In this document: positions 8,056-16,707 of the stretch, one piece after another
Position numbering within the stretch: position 1 is the stretch's first letter
Layout: each line of letters begins with the position of its first letter
Assembly (NCBI RefSeq): GCF_904424705.1
Contig: NZ_CAJGBF010000015.1
Location: forward strand, 37,146 to 101,145
Source: Rossellomorea arthrocnemi
GTDB taxonomy: Bacteria; Bacillota; Bacilli; Bacillales; Bacillaceae_B
Reading direction: 5' to 3'
DNA length: 64,000 bases
Program-made: the position numbers and the translations under genes
The notes under the pieces: model-generated
The model's database searches: none
The model's input: only the letters and a program-made list of their open reading frames with translations
What the model was told of the DNA's origin: nothing

Positions 8056-9633
8056 ATGCGATCCACTTTTATGGGCCTGGAAACGGCGAAACGAGGAATG
8101 TACACCCAGCAGGGCGCCCTTTATACAACCGGCCACAACATCTCCAACGCAAATACCCCTGGATATACCCGTCAACGAGTCAATTTTGAACAGACGACAC
8201 CCTATCCTGCCCCTTCTATGAACCGTCCGCAAATCCCGGGTCAAATCGGAACGGGCGTCGACGCCGGTTCGATTCAGCGCGTGCGTGATTCCTTCCTGGA
8301 CATGCAGTATAGAGGTGAAAACCAAAAGCTTGGCTACTGGGAAACAAAAATGGAAGCGATGAAGAAGATGGAAGAAGTCATGAATGAACCATCCGACTCA
8401 GGCTTGTCGAAAACGATGGATATGTTCTGGCAGTCCCTTCAGGATTTAGCTGTTAACCCGTCCAACTCAGGTGCACGTTCAGTCGTCGTCGAGAGAGGAA
8501 AAGCCGTTGCTGAAACGTTCAACTACTTATCATCCTCCCTGACGAGTGTCCGGGGCGATCTGAAAAATGAGCTGTCTGTCAGTGAAAAGCAAATCAATTC
8601 CCTGTCCAAGCAAATCGATAACATCAATAAACAAATAGCCGATGTAGAACCACATGGCTATCTTCCCAATGATTTATATGATGAACGGGACCGGTTGATC
8701 GATGAACTTTCACAGCATGTTTCCATCCAAACTAGCTACCAATCCAATGGAGGAGCGTCATCTCCAATTGCAGAGGGAGCAGTGACCGTCACATTGGTCG
8801 GAAAAGACGGAAATCTGGCTGTCAACCTGGTCGGAAAAAGTGGAGTGAATGAACTTACGCTTTCCTACGACGGTCCACAAAATACAGTGGATACCGTAAC
8901 GATCGGAAATCAGACACTCGACATTAAAGACTTTTTATCCCAAGGCGAAGGAAAGCTGAGAGCCCTTGTCGATACATACGGCTTCAAAAATAAAGACGGT
9001 AAAGCAGAAGGCTCCTACATCAGCATGCTCGATGAACTGGACAGCATGGCATACGAATTCGCCAAAGCATTCAATGACCAGCATCAACAAGGGGTCACAC
9101 CTGAACAGATGAATGATCCAAACTTTGATCCGGATAACTTCACGCCAAATACACCGAAGTTCTTCCAGGATTCTCAGAATGCTTCAGCCGATTTAGATGG
9201 TGTGCCAAAAGCAGGCTTCGCTCAAAGAATCCAGGTAGCCGATGAAATGAGCAATCTCGATAATATCGCGACAGCAGGTGCAGATAATCCGACCCTCGGT
9301 GACGCATCCAATGTCCTGGCGCTAGCCGATATCATCACAACCACTAAACTGCCTTATGGAGAAAAAGAAGCCTCATTCCAAGGGCACTTTGAATCCGTGA
9401 TCGGAAAAATGGCCGTTGAATCACAAGAATCTGTAAGACTCGCAAGCAACTCTGGCGTACTAAGAGGAGCAGTGGACGAACGCCGCATGTCCGTCAGCGG
9501 TGTGTCCCTGGACGAAGAAATGACCGACATGATCAAATTCCAGCATGCCTACAACGCCTCTGCCAGAATGATCACACTACAGGATGAAATGCTCGACAAA
9601 ATCATCAACGGCATGGGTACCGTTGGAAGATAG
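8056..9633 (+). CDS. flgK: FlgK, hook-filament junction protein 1
   Basis: 525-residue structural protein linking hook and filament. The N-terminal D0 motif (GLETAKRGMYTQQGALYTTGHNISNANTPGY) is the flagellar rod/hook signature, and the C-terminal D0 helix (DEEMTDMIKFQHAYNASARMITLQDEMLDKIINGMG) closes the coiled coil. The middle contains variable domains. Start follows CGGAGG by 7 nt. It forms one transcription unit with flgN and flgL. Confidence 0.96.
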   Translation: MRSTFMGLETAKRGMYTQQGALYTTGHNISNANTPGYTRQRVNFEQTTPYPAPSMNRPQIPGQIGTGVDAGSIQRVRDSFLDMQYRGENQKLGYWETKMEAMKKMEEVMNEPSDSGLSKTMDMFWQSLQDLAVNPSNSGARSVVVERGKAVAETFNYLSSSLTSVRGDLKNELSVSEKQINSLSKQIDNINKQIADVEPHGYLPNDLYDERDRLIDELSQHVSIQTSYQSNGGASSPIAEGAVTVTLVGKDGNLAVNLVGKSGVNELTLSYDGPQNTVDTVTIGNQTLDIKDFLSQGEGKLRALVDTYGFKNKDGKAEGSYISMLDELDSMAYEFAKAFNDQHQQGVTPEQMNDPNFDPDNFTPNTPKFFQDSQNASADLDGVPKAGFAQRIQVADEMSNLDNIATAGADNPTLGDASNVLALADIITTTKLPYGEKEASFQGHFESVIGKMAVESQESVRLASNSGVLRGAVDERRMSVSGVSLDEEMTDMIKFQHAYNASARMITLQDEMLDKIINGMGTVGR

Positions 9634-9647
9634 GCAGGTGAAATGAT

Positions 9648-10553
9648 ATGCGTGTTACTCAAAGTATGCTAACTGCAAATTCGATGAGGAATTTAAGTTC
9701 TTCTTATGGACGAATGGGTCAGCTGCAGGACCAGCTGGCGACAGGGAAGAAAATTACGAAGCCTTCGGATGATCCCGTTGTTGCGATGAAAGGGATGTTT
9801 TATCGTTCGAACCTGACAGGGATTGAGCAGTATAAACGGAATCTATCGGAACTTTACTTATGGATGGAAAACTCGGAGTCAGGAATCGAACAGGCAAATC
9901 AAGGTTTGCAGCGTGTTCGGGAATTGACCCTTGAAGGGAAAAACGGAACATTGAGTCCGGAAGATCGAAAAGCAGTAGCAGTTGAAATTGAACAGATTAA
10001 AAATGACCTTGTCAGTGTCGCTGAAACGAAAGTAGCAGGAAGATATATTTTTCATGGAACAGATGTTGGGAATTCACCGATCAAAGATGGGAAACCCGCA
10101 GACGGAAGTGCTCCACAGGTCGCGGACAATTTAGGCAGCAGTGCTATCGATGCTTATCCTGTAGAAGTTTCACAAGGCGTTTCCTTAAAAGCGAATGTTA
10201 ATCCTAATAAGGTCTTTAATCAGAAACTGTTCGACACCGTCCACAACATCCAAAAAGCATTGGAGTCGGGAGATGATTCGGCCCTGGATACAGAGCTTGA
10301 GAATCTGGATAGTGTAATGAACACACTATCAGCAGAACGTTCTGAACTCGGTGCCCGTTACAATCGTCTTGAAATGGTAGACGACCGGCTGGGTCAACAG
10401 GAAGTAACAGCGAATCGAATTCTTTCAGATAACGAGGATGCCGATATCGAACGCGTCATCACGGATTTGAAAACCCAGGAAAGTGTCCACAGAGCGGCAC
10501 TCAGCGTTGGGGCCAGAATCATTCAGCCGACGTTAATGGATTTTCTGCGATAA
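9648..10553 (+). CDS. flgL: FlgL, hook-filament junction protein 3
   Basis: 301-residue adapter between FlgK and the flagellin filament. The N-terminal flagellin-type domain starts MRVTQSMLTANSMRNL and contains LATGKKITKPSDDP. The C-terminal helix has SERSELGARYNRLEMVDDRL and ends in the D0-type segment ESVHRAALSVGARIIQPTLMDFLR. AGGTG precedes the ATG by 8 nt. The gap to flgK is 14 bp. A strong hairpin follows the stop. Confidence 0.95.
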   Translation: MRVTQSMLTANSMRNLSSSYGRMGQLQDQLATGKKITKPSDDPVVAMKGMFYRSNLTGIEQYKRNLSELYLWMENSESGIEQANQGLQRVRELTLEGKNGTLSPEDRKAVAVEIEQIKNDLVSVAETKVAGRYIFHGTDVGNSPIKDGKPADGSAPQVADNLGSSAIDAYPVEVSQGVSLKANVNPNKVFNQKLFDTVHNIQKALESGDDSALDTELENLDSVMNTLSAERSELGARYNRLEMVDDRLGQQEVTANRILSDNEDADIERVITDLKTQESVHRAALSVGARIIQPTLMDFLR

Positions 10554-10560
10554 AAGCAAG

Positions 10561-10609
10561 GGGACTGACCCTTTAAGGTGTTTCGTCACCTTAGGGTCAG
10601 TCCCTTTTT
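10561..10609 (+). terminator. Long hairpin with T-run between flgL and yviE
   Basis: A 12-bp outer stem (GGGACTGACCCT / AGGGTCAGTCCC) is extended by AAGGTG / CACCTT around a TTTCGT loop and followed by TTTTT. It looks like an intrinsic terminator inside the flagellar gene series, so the downstream genes may need readthrough or another promoter. The long symmetric arms also fit a small palindromic repeat element. Confidence 0.8.
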
Positions 10610-10627
10610 ACATGGAGGTGAGTATGT

Positions 10628-11218
10628 GTGAACGTTCCACAAATAAGATTGCAGTCCACGTCAGCAGCCCTGAGCATCCGGACGACTCCTGGCCGTATGG
10701 ACATTGAACAGCCCCCGGCAGAGTTAGACATTCAGCAGCCCCAGGCAAAGATGGAGATTGAACGAACGCCTTCAAAACTGACCATCGACCAAACCGAGGC
10801 CAGGGCAGATATGGACTTGAAATCGGTTCGTCGCAGGATAGAAGAATATTCTCAACAAGGGTATGAAGACTGGCTGTCGGGACTTGCCCGTGTCAGCCAG
10901 GACGGGGATGAACTCATGATGATCGAGAACGGTGGAGATGCGATTGCCGCCCAGGCTAAACGGAACAGTGAAGATCCGATGTATGAGTTTAACATAGGAT
11001 GGATCCCTACTGCAGGAAGCGTCAAAATCAGCTATGACCCCGGAAATGTCAAAGTGAACGTCGAACCGCAAAAAGTGGTGAATCACTCTCGTCCTCAAAA
11101 GCCCAATATACAGTATACTCCAGCCCAGGTGGATGTCAGTTTGAAACGATACGCAGACTTACAAATTGATTTTGCAAACTTAAAACACGTAGGGATTAAC
11201 TACGAACAAGAAATATAG
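10628..11218 (+). CDS. yviE: YviE-like protein (DUF6470)
   Basis: 196-residue conserved protein always placed between flgL and fliW in Bacillus. The N-terminal half consists of repeated short amphipathic strands (PQIRLQSTSAALSI, DIEQPPAELDIQQPQAKMEIERTPSKLTI), then a helical QQGYEDWLSGLARVSQDGDELMMIENGGDAI segment, and a second strand-rich part. Its function is unknown. GTG or ATG alternatives exist near the start; 10628 follows TGGAGGTGAG closely. It may use readthrough of the upstream terminator. Confidence 0.8.
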   Translation: MNVPQIRLQSTSAALSIRTTPGRMDIEQPPAELDIQQPQAKMEIERTPSKLTIDQTEARADMDLKSVRRRIEEYSQQGYEDWLSGLARVSQDGDELMMIENGGDAIAAQAKRNSEDPMYEFNIGWIPTAGSVKISYDPGNVKVNVEPQKVVNHSRPQKPNIQYTPAQVDVSLKRYADLQIDFANLKHVGINYEQEI

Positions 11219-11236
11219 AATGAAGGAGTGAAGAGG

Positions 11237-11680
11237 ATGAAAATCAATACGAAATATCATGGAGAAATAGAAGTGAAGTCAGATGATGTTCTGATATTTG
11301 AACATGGGATTCCGGGGTTTGGGGAGGAGAAGCAATTTGTATTGTTGCCACTTCCGGAAAATGAGTGGTTTCATATATTGCAATCGGTGACAACACCTGA
11401 ACTTGGTTTTGTCGTAACGGATCCATTTTTGTTCTTCAAGGATTATGATTTTGAATTGGATCAGGCTAGTGTAGAATTACTGGATTATCCTTCTGAAAAA
11501 GAAATACAGGTGCTTTCTATTCTTACCGTACGAGAAGTGCTAAATGAATCTACCGCGAATTTGCAGGCACCGATCATTCTTAATCTGGCAAATCGTAAAG
11601 GCAAACAAGTTATCCTAACCAACACAGACTACCAAACCAAGCACCTGATCTTCGCACAGCCTGCAGGAAAGAAGGGGTGA
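11237..11680 (+). CDS. fliW: FliW, flagellin-binding antagonist of CsrA
   Basis: 147-residue protein that binds either flagellin or CsrA. When flagellin has been exported, FliW is freed and removes CsrA from hag mRNA. The N-terminal TKYHGEIEV, the FEHGIPGF motif and the C-terminal [17 protein letters not shown] segment are characteristic. ATG 11237 is chosen over GTG 11228 because AAGGAG lies 8 nt before it and overlaps the GTG. It is followed 4 bp later by csrA, as in B. subtilis. Confidence 0.95.
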   Translation: MKINTKYHGEIEVKSDDVLIFEHGIPGFGEEKQFVLLPLPENEWFHILQSVTTPELGFVVTDPFLFFKDYDFELDQASVELLDYPSEKEIQVLSILTVREVLNESTANLQAPIILNLANRKGKQVILTNTDYQTKHLIFAQPAGKKG

Positions 11681-11684
11681 GGGG

Positions 11685-11906
11685 ATGCTAGTACTGACAA
11701 GAAAAACGGGAGAAAGCATTCAAATTGGGGATGACATTGAGCTAACGGTCATTTCTGTTAAAGGTGACCAAGTGAAACTCGGGATCAATGCCCCAAAGAA
11801 CGTAGACATCCATCGGAAAGAAGTCTACCTCTCTATTCAGGAGGAAAACACCGAAGCTTCGAAAGGAATCGACAATCTGTTTAATCTTTTGCCAAAAAAT
11901 GATTAA
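11685..11906 (+). CDS. csrA: CsrA, RNA-binding translational repressor of flagellin
   Basis: 73-residue CsrA with the usual [25 protein letters not shown] start and the RNA-contact residues around HRKEVY. It binds GGA motifs in the hag leader and blocks ribosome access; FliW, encoded just upstream, antagonises it. A GGGGTGAGGGG ribosome site precedes the ATG. A hairpin-presented GGA in the hag leader (12022-12033) is the likely target. Confidence 0.95.
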   Translation: MLVLTRKTGESIQIGDDIELTVISVKGDQVKLGINAPKNVDIHRKEVYLSIQEENTEASKGIDNLFNLLPKND

Positions 11907-11924
11907 TTATTTTTCGGAAACTAT

Positions 11925-11950
11925 TAAACACCAGTCGAAACAACCGATAA
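11925..11950 (+). promoter_or_regulatory. Sigma-D promoter of hag
   Basis: TAAA (11925-11928), 15 nt, CCGATAA (11944-11950). It predicts a leader of about 105 nt before the hag start. Confidence 0.82.
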
Positions 11951-12021
11951 TAGTAGTGTAAGCAATGAGGAGAAGGGCGGCCGACCTTTAGTACTCGTTG
12001 CAAACTAAAAATTAGATAGTT

Positions 12022-12052
12022 CACATGGATGTGGGCTTACTTTCAAGGAGGA
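12022..12052 (+). promoter_or_regulatory. CsrA-type binding sites in the hag leader
   Basis: CACATGGATGTG (12022-12033) can fold as a CACA/TGTG hairpin presenting TGGA in the loop, the form favoured by CsrA. The second GGA is in the ribosome site AAGGAGGA at 12045-12052, 9 nt before the ATG. Two sites, one covering the ribosome site, match the known B. subtilis hag arrangement. Binding is inferred from sequence and from csrA and fliW lying upstream. Confidence 0.65.
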
Positions 12053-12061
12053 AATTTTGTA

Positions 12062-13668
12062 ATGAGAATTAATCATAATATTGCGGCTTTGAATACTTAT
12101 CGTCAGTTGAATAGTGCTTCTACAAATCAATCAAAATCTATGGAGAAGTTGTCTTCAGGTATGCGTATTAATCGCGCTGGAGATGATGCTGCAGGTCTCG
12201 CTATTTCTGAGAAAATGCGTGGGCAAATTCGTGGGTTAGATCAAGCTTCAGCAAATTCTCAAGATGCAATTTCTTTAATTCAAACAGCTGAAGGTGCTTT
12301 AAACGAAACTCACTCAATTCTTCAACGTCAACGTGAATTAGCAACTCAAGCTGCTAATGATACAAACACAGCAGAAGATCGTAAGAACATTCAAGATGAA
12401 ATGGATCAATTAGGCAAAGAAATTGATCGTATTGCAGAAACAACTCAATTCAACACAAAGAACCTATTGGATGGTTCAATGGATAAAACCACTGCAGCAG
12501 TAGCTAATACTACTACTAATACTAATCTGGGGGCATCAGGTGCAGTTGCTACTGCATTAACCGCTCTTACTGACAAAGATGGTAATAGTTTAGGTATCAC
12601 TGCTACTGATACAATTGAAGTTTCTTATGTAAAAGACGGTGCAACAGTTACAAATACTTTTGCAGTAGGTGCAGGTACACTTGGTGATTTAACTAATAGT
12701 GATGGTGTTGGTGGAACAGCAGATGCTAACTTAGCTTCTATGGCTGATACCACAGGTGGGGTAGAGTTTGCTGCAGCCACTTCAGGTGAAACAGGAGCTA
12801 TTCATGGTTTCACAGTAACTGTTAAAGATGCATCTGGAAATGTAAAAGCTGGTGCAACAAATTCACTCTCTAGTTTCTCTGAAACCACTCAAGCTACTGA
12901 TGTTCATTCCGATGGTTCTTCCACATTCCAAATCGGTGCAAACACTGGTCAAAACATCAACCTAGCAATCAAAGACATGGGTTCTTCAGCTCTAGGTGTA
13001 AAAGATCTTAAAGTTGGTAACCAAGGTCAAGCTAATGTAGCGATCAAAGTAATTGATGAAGCAATTGCAAAAGTTTCTGCTGAACGTTCAAACCTTGGTG
13101 CTACTCAAAACCGTTTAGAACACACAATCAACAACCTAAACACATCTTCCGAAAACCTAACTGCAGCGGAATCACGTATCCGTGACGTAGATTATGCTTT
13201 AGCTGCCTAAGTAGCAACAAGCACAGTCGTCCTGGCTGGTAACGGCCAGAGATCATAATTGGGTGAATTGCTGGAAACCCCTTAGAGCTTTTCTTGCCAC
13301 AACGTAGTTGGAAACGACAAGCGTGATGGCTTTAACAAAAGAAGAGATTGGGCAATCAGCAGCCAAGCTCCTGGCTTGAAAGAGTGGAGAAGGTTCAACG
13401 ACTAGGATAGACCATCTAAGGCGTAGGCTATGATGATGAAATCCGTAGGTGAAACAATGGTCATCAGCATTGTGAATCCGAAGTGCCCAACCCCTACTAT
13501 TTTATAGAGGGTGAAGATATAGTCTGGTCATTTATGAAAGTAAATGTTCGCACGATGGCGAAAGAAATGATGAACCAAACGAAGAATTCTATTCTTTCTC
13601 AAGCTGCTCAAGCTATGCTAGCGCAAGCCAACCAGCAGCCTCAAGGAGTTTTACAACTTCTTCGTTAA
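12062..13668 (+). CDS. hag: Flagellin, gene interrupted by a group I intron (two exons)
   Basis: Filament subunit. Exon 1 (12062 to 13192, or up to 13198) encodes the N-terminal D0/D1 helices ([36 protein letters not shown]), a variable threonine/alanine-rich middle, and the C-terminal D1 helix up to SRIRDVD. Exon 2 (from 13555, 13558 or 13561 to 13668) encodes the final D0 helix ([14 protein letters not shown]...VLQLLR). Joining the exons gives RDVDMAKEMM or RDVDYAKEMM, the normal flagellin junction, and about 414 residues. Without splicing, translation stops at 13208-13210 after DYALAA, so the product lacks the D0 helix needed for assembly. The ATG at 12062 follows GGAGGAA by 9 nt. Codons are more A/T-rich than in neighbouring genes, as usual for a highly expressed gene. 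Confidence 0.93.
13193..13554 (+). mobile_element. Group I self-splicing intron in hag, 362 nt, no internal ORF
   Basis: Conserved group I core elements appear in order: P (GAATTGCTGGAAACCC, 13265-13280), Q (AATCAGCAGCCAAG, 13354-13367), R (GGTTCAACGACTAG, 13392-13405) and S (GAAGATATAGTCTG, 13513-13526). GACTA of R pairs with TAGTC of S (P7), and TTGGGTG (13259-13265) pairs with CATCTAA (13413-13419) as P3. A CATTTA/TAAATG hairpin at 13529-13546 fits P9. Exon 1 ending in T and intron ending in G are satisfied by three registers, 13193-13554, 13196-13557 and 13199-13560, all 362 nt and all restoring the flagellin frame. I could not assign P1/IGS with confidence, so the exact 5' site stays open. 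Group I introns in Bacillaceae flagellin genes are known. Confidence 0.9.
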
Positions 13669-13684
13669 TATTGACTTCTTTATT

Positions 13685-13716
13685 AGAGACTCTAGTATTA
13701 CTAGGGTCTCTTTTTA
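13685..13716. terminator. Terminator of hag, shared with the convergent endonuclease gene
   Basis: Stem GAGACTCTAG / CTAGGGTCTC with a TATTA loop and a T-run on the plus side. The stop codon of the minus-strand endonuclease gene (13714-13716) lies within its T-tract. Confidence 0.88.
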
Positions 13717-14649
13717 TTTTAAGAATATCGGTTGGCTATCTATAAAGCATAAATGTGCCAAAATACTAGCAGTTAATCCGGTCATTTTATTTAATATAGA
13801 AAGGTTTTGAAGGTTATCTTCAGAAACGGTAATTTGATAGGGTTTCTTGGTAACAGATGTTTTAGTAGACTCGATAAATGTTAGTAACTCATTAGTATAA
13901 AAGTCATCACCTTTAATGATCGTGAAAATATCTGGAAGCGCTGATAGCTTTTCATTAATCTCTCTTGTAGGAGAAATTAAATTTATGTGGTCCGGTAAAT
14001 AAATGGTAGTCCGCTTCGAATTTGAAATCCGATTATATATTTCACATGAGGTAATAGTCTTTCTGAACATGCATGGGTGGAGGTAAGGATTAATCAAATA
14101 GAGAAAGTATTGAATCTGAAACTGATTATACAGAATGATCCGGTTTTGTTTGTCTATTGAAAAAAGTAATGAGTATCTACCTTTCAATAACTGGCATAAT
14201 TTTTTATTCTCAATAGGTGTAAAACTTTCTGTCGAAAGAATGATCTTTCGAGGAATAGTAGAGTCTTTCTTGAGATGGCCGTCATCTTGATACCACCATA
14301 CGAGTGCAAGAGGAGTGAGATACTTCTTTAAGAACTCAAAAGGGAGAACTTTCTTTCCATTCTTGTACCAGACTGTTCTTAAGTTAGTGATGTGATCATG
14401 AGTGCGCGATTGTACGTAATATGATTCTGTATAACCTGCCTTAACACGGGTATCTTCATTTCTTTTATAATGTGGACCTGTTAATGGAAGGTAGTCTTTG
14501 AGCCTGAAGTAACAGTCATAACACCATTCTTTGTCCTTGATAGAATGTATGAATTGAAAACGAGGTTTTCTTTCTTCTTGTTTTACAATGCATCCATCAC
14601 CTAGCAATTTCCCACAAACCATAGGTAAGAATTCTTCACACGACAACAT
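13714..14649 (-). CDS. LAGLIDADG homing endonuclease, free-standing beside the hag intron
   Basis: DNA endonuclease of the LAGLIDADG_2-like group with two motif copies, FLPMVCGKLLGDG (about residues 16-28 of the longer form) and TPLALVWWYQDDG (about 121-133). These acidic-ended helices form the dimer-like core and active site of a monomeric enzyme. Between and after them are the beta-rich DNA-contact segments. The gene lies outside the intron, 45 bp after the end of hag exon 2, on the other strand. Start 14649 (ATG after AAAGGTGGGAGGAA) is preferred; an ATG at 14676 without a good ribosome site would add nine residues. A TATAAT sits upstream at 14691-14696. It has no role in flagella in B. 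subtilis and is absent from that locus there. Cleavage of the intronless hag site is an inference. Confidence 0.87.
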   Translation of the reverse strand: MLSCEEFLPMVCGKLLGDGCIVKQEERKPRFQFIHSIKDKEWCYDCYFRLKDYLPLTGPHYKRNEDTRVKAGYTESYYVQSRTHDHITNLRTVWYKNGKKVLPFEFLKKYLTPLALVWWYQDDGHLKKDSTIPRKIILSTESFTPIENKKLCQLLKGRYSLLFSIDKQNRIILYNQFQIQYFLYLINPYLHPCMFRKTITSCEIYNRISNSKRTTIYLPDHINLISPTREINEKLSALPDIFTIIKGDDFYTNELLTFIESTKTSVTKKPYQITVSEDNLQNLSILNKMTGLTASILAHLCFIDSQPIFLK

Positions 14650-14750
14650 TTCCTCCCACCTTTCATCAGAGAACATTTGTTCTTTTTTAAATTATACCCT
14701 CTGGTTAACTTATATAACTTTAAATCCCGCTTCTTTCTGCTAATCTAACC

Positions 14751-14777
14751 TAAACTTTCCCCACCAACCACCGATAT
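14751..14777 (+). promoter_or_regulatory. Sigma-D promoter of flaG-fliD-fliS-fliT
   Basis: TAAA (14751-14754), 15 nt, ACCGATAT (14770-14777), 30 bp before the flaG start. Confidence 0.82.
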
Positions 14778-14807
14778 AATCCATATAACCCTCAGGAGGA
14801 TCAAAAG

Positions 14808-15167
14808 ATGATTGATAAAGTGACAGGCGGAGTTTCAGGAGTACAATCATTTACTAGATTAGAGAATCAGACAAGTGAAGAAGTGAAACAAATTCAAGCG
14901 CAGGAACGACATCATGAAGAAACCACGAGAAGAGAACCTGTCACCAAAGAGAAAATGGAAGATGTCGTGAATGGAATGAATGAGTTTATGTCCACTTCGA
15001 ATACTCACCTCAAATTTGAATTTCATGATAAATTGAAAGAATATTATGTGACGATCGTCGATGATCGGACGCAGGAAGTAGTGAAAGAAATACCGGCAAA
15101 GAAAATCCTTGATATGCATGCCGCGATGACGGAATTTGTTGGGTTAATGGTCGATAAGAAAGTTTAA
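14808..15167 (+). CDS. flaG: FlaG family protein (YvyC)
   Basis: 119-residue flagellar protein usually encoded next to fliD; in several bacteria it limits filament length. The C-terminal half carries the FlaG domain (LKFEFHDKLKEYYVTIVDDRTQEVVKEIPAKKILDM). The N-terminal half is polar and rich in Glu/Arg. CAGGAGG precedes the ATG by 9 nt. It is the first gene of the operon driven by the sigma-D promoter at 14751. Confidence 0.92.
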   Translation: MIDKVTGGVSGVQSFTRLENQTSEEVKQIQAQERHHEETTRREPVTKEKMEDVVNGMNEFMSTSNTHLKFEFHDKLKEYYVTIVDDRTQEVVKEIPAKKILDMHAAMTEFVGLMVDKKV

Positions 15168-15182
15168 TGGAAGGAGATACAT

Positions 15183-16685
15183 ATGGCTGATATGCGAATT
15201 GGTGGCCTTGCCAGTGGTATGGACACGGATCAAATCATAAAAGATTTAATGAAGGCGGAACGAATTCCTTTAGATAAACTGGAACAGAAGAAGCAATACC
15301 TTGAATGGCAGCGTGATGATTACAGGGATATGAATAAGATGATGTTTGATTTTAGTAATCTTATTTTTGACGGAGTGATGAAGCAGGGGACGTATACGCA
15401 GAAGACGATTAGTGTGTCTGATCCTTCTGTTGTATCTGTGAAAAATATTAATTCTACTACCGATTTTTCTGGAAACTTGGAAGTTGGGAATCTAGCCAAA
15501 TCAGCAACGATCATTAGTGGAGCTACCGGCATCACAGATTCATCCAAGACTTTAAAAGAACTAATGCCTGGCTTAAGTGGCACACAAAAAATAAACATAA
15601 AATCTATACTTAAAGATGGAACATTGGATCCTAAGGGAACATCCATCGAATTTGAACCTGAAAAGGAAACGTTAAATAGTTTGATATCAAAGATCAATCA
15701 GCAAACAGGGGTTTCTGTTTTCTTTGATGAAAAAACAAAACAATTTTCTTTCACTGCCAAAAACTCAGGTGATGCTGCCGGGAATGATATCGTTCTTTCG
15801 GATGAAACAGGTACTTTTTTTGATAGTCTGCAATTAACGGATTCAAATTTCAGTGGAGTGCGTCAGGAAGGGGTAAACGCAACGTTTACCTATAATGGAC
15901 TTACGACGACGAGACCTTCAAATACCTTTACCATTAATGGATTTGAATTAACGTTGAAAAACGAGTCGACAGGTCCTGTCACCTTTACTTCTGCACCTGA
16001 CACCGACAAAATCCTAGAAAAAATCGTCAAATTCGTCGACGAATACAACAAACTCATAGAAAAAGTAAACGGCGAAGTAAACGAAAAAAAATACCGTGAT
16101 TTTCAACCATTGACAGCTGAACAAAAAGAGTCAATGGAAGAAAAAGAAATTGAGCTATGGGAAGAAAAGTCTCGAAGCGGTACACTGCGTAATGACTCTG
16201 TATTAACTTCTGGTCTCAACAAAATGCGATCTGACATGTACACACCAATCTCTGGTGGAACATCAGGCTTTGACCAATTAGCCCAAATCGGAATCAAAAC
16301 ATCAAGCAACTACCTTGACCGTGGAAAGCTTATTATCGATGAAAATAAACTGAGAGAAGCGATTTCAAAAGACCCGAATGCCATCTATGAGATTTTTGCT
16401 AAAGATGGTGCGACGTCAAATGAACAAGGGATCGCACGTCGTTTACGTGATACGTTGAAAGATACAATGGACAGCATTGAGCAAAAAGCAGGGAAAGCAT
16501 CGAGCACCAATAATACATTTACTTTAGGCCGTTTACTAAACAACATGGACAACCAAATGGACCGATTTGAGGACCGGTTGATCCAAGTCGAAGACCGCTA
16601 CTGGCGCCAATTCACCGCCATGGAAAAAGCCATCCAGCGCTCCAACGAACAATCCATGTTCCTCATGAACCAATTCGGCGGCTAA
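15183..16685 (+). CDS. fliD: FliD, filament cap protein
   Basis: 500-residue cap protein that sits at the filament tip and folds exported flagellin. The N-terminal signature MRIGGLASGMDTDQIIKDLMKAERIPLDKL and the C-terminal helix (MDNQMDRFEDRLIQVEDRYWRQFTAMEKAIQRSNEQSMFLMNQFGG) are diagnostic for FliD_N and FliD_C; the middle is variable. GGAGATACAT precedes the ATG, 15 bp after flaG. Confidence 0.96.
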   Translation: MADMRIGGLASGMDTDQIIKDLMKAERIPLDKLEQKKQYLEWQRDDYRDMNKMMFDFSNLIFDGVMKQGTYTQKTISVSDPSVVSVKNINSTTDFSGNLEVGNLAKSATIISGATGITDSSKTLKELMPGLSGTQKINIKSILKDGTLDPKGTSIEFEPEKETLNSLISKINQQTGVSVFFDEKTKQFSFTAKNSGDAAGNDIVLSDETGTFFDSLQLTDSNFSGVRQEGVNATFTYNGLTTTRPSNTFTINGFELTLKNESTGPVTFTSAPDTDKILEKIVKFVDEYNKLIEKVNGEVNEKKYRDFQPLTAEQKESMEEKEIELWEEKSRSGTLRNDSVLTSGLNKMRSDMYTPISGGTSGFDQLAQIGIKTSSNYLDRGKLIIDENKLREAISKDPNAIYEIFAKDGATSNEQGIARRLRDTLKDTMDSIEQKAGKASSTNNTFTLGRLLNNMDNQMDRFEDRLIQVEDRYWRQFTAMEKAIQRSNEQSMFLMNQFGG

Positions 16686-16707
16686 TCATCATTAAAGGAG
16701 GGTCATT

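Noticed and set aside
13190..13260. GATTATG (13190-13196) pairing with CATAATT (13254-13260) as intron helix P1
   Set aside because: The right strand overlaps the P3 strand at 13259-13265 and lies after the P2 region, against group I order; P1 is left unassigned.
12062..13668. hag as a pseudogene with a premature stop, and the downstream exon 2 frame as a separate small gene
   Set aside because: The intervening 362 nt contain all group I intron core motifs, and removal restores the exact flagellin sequence.
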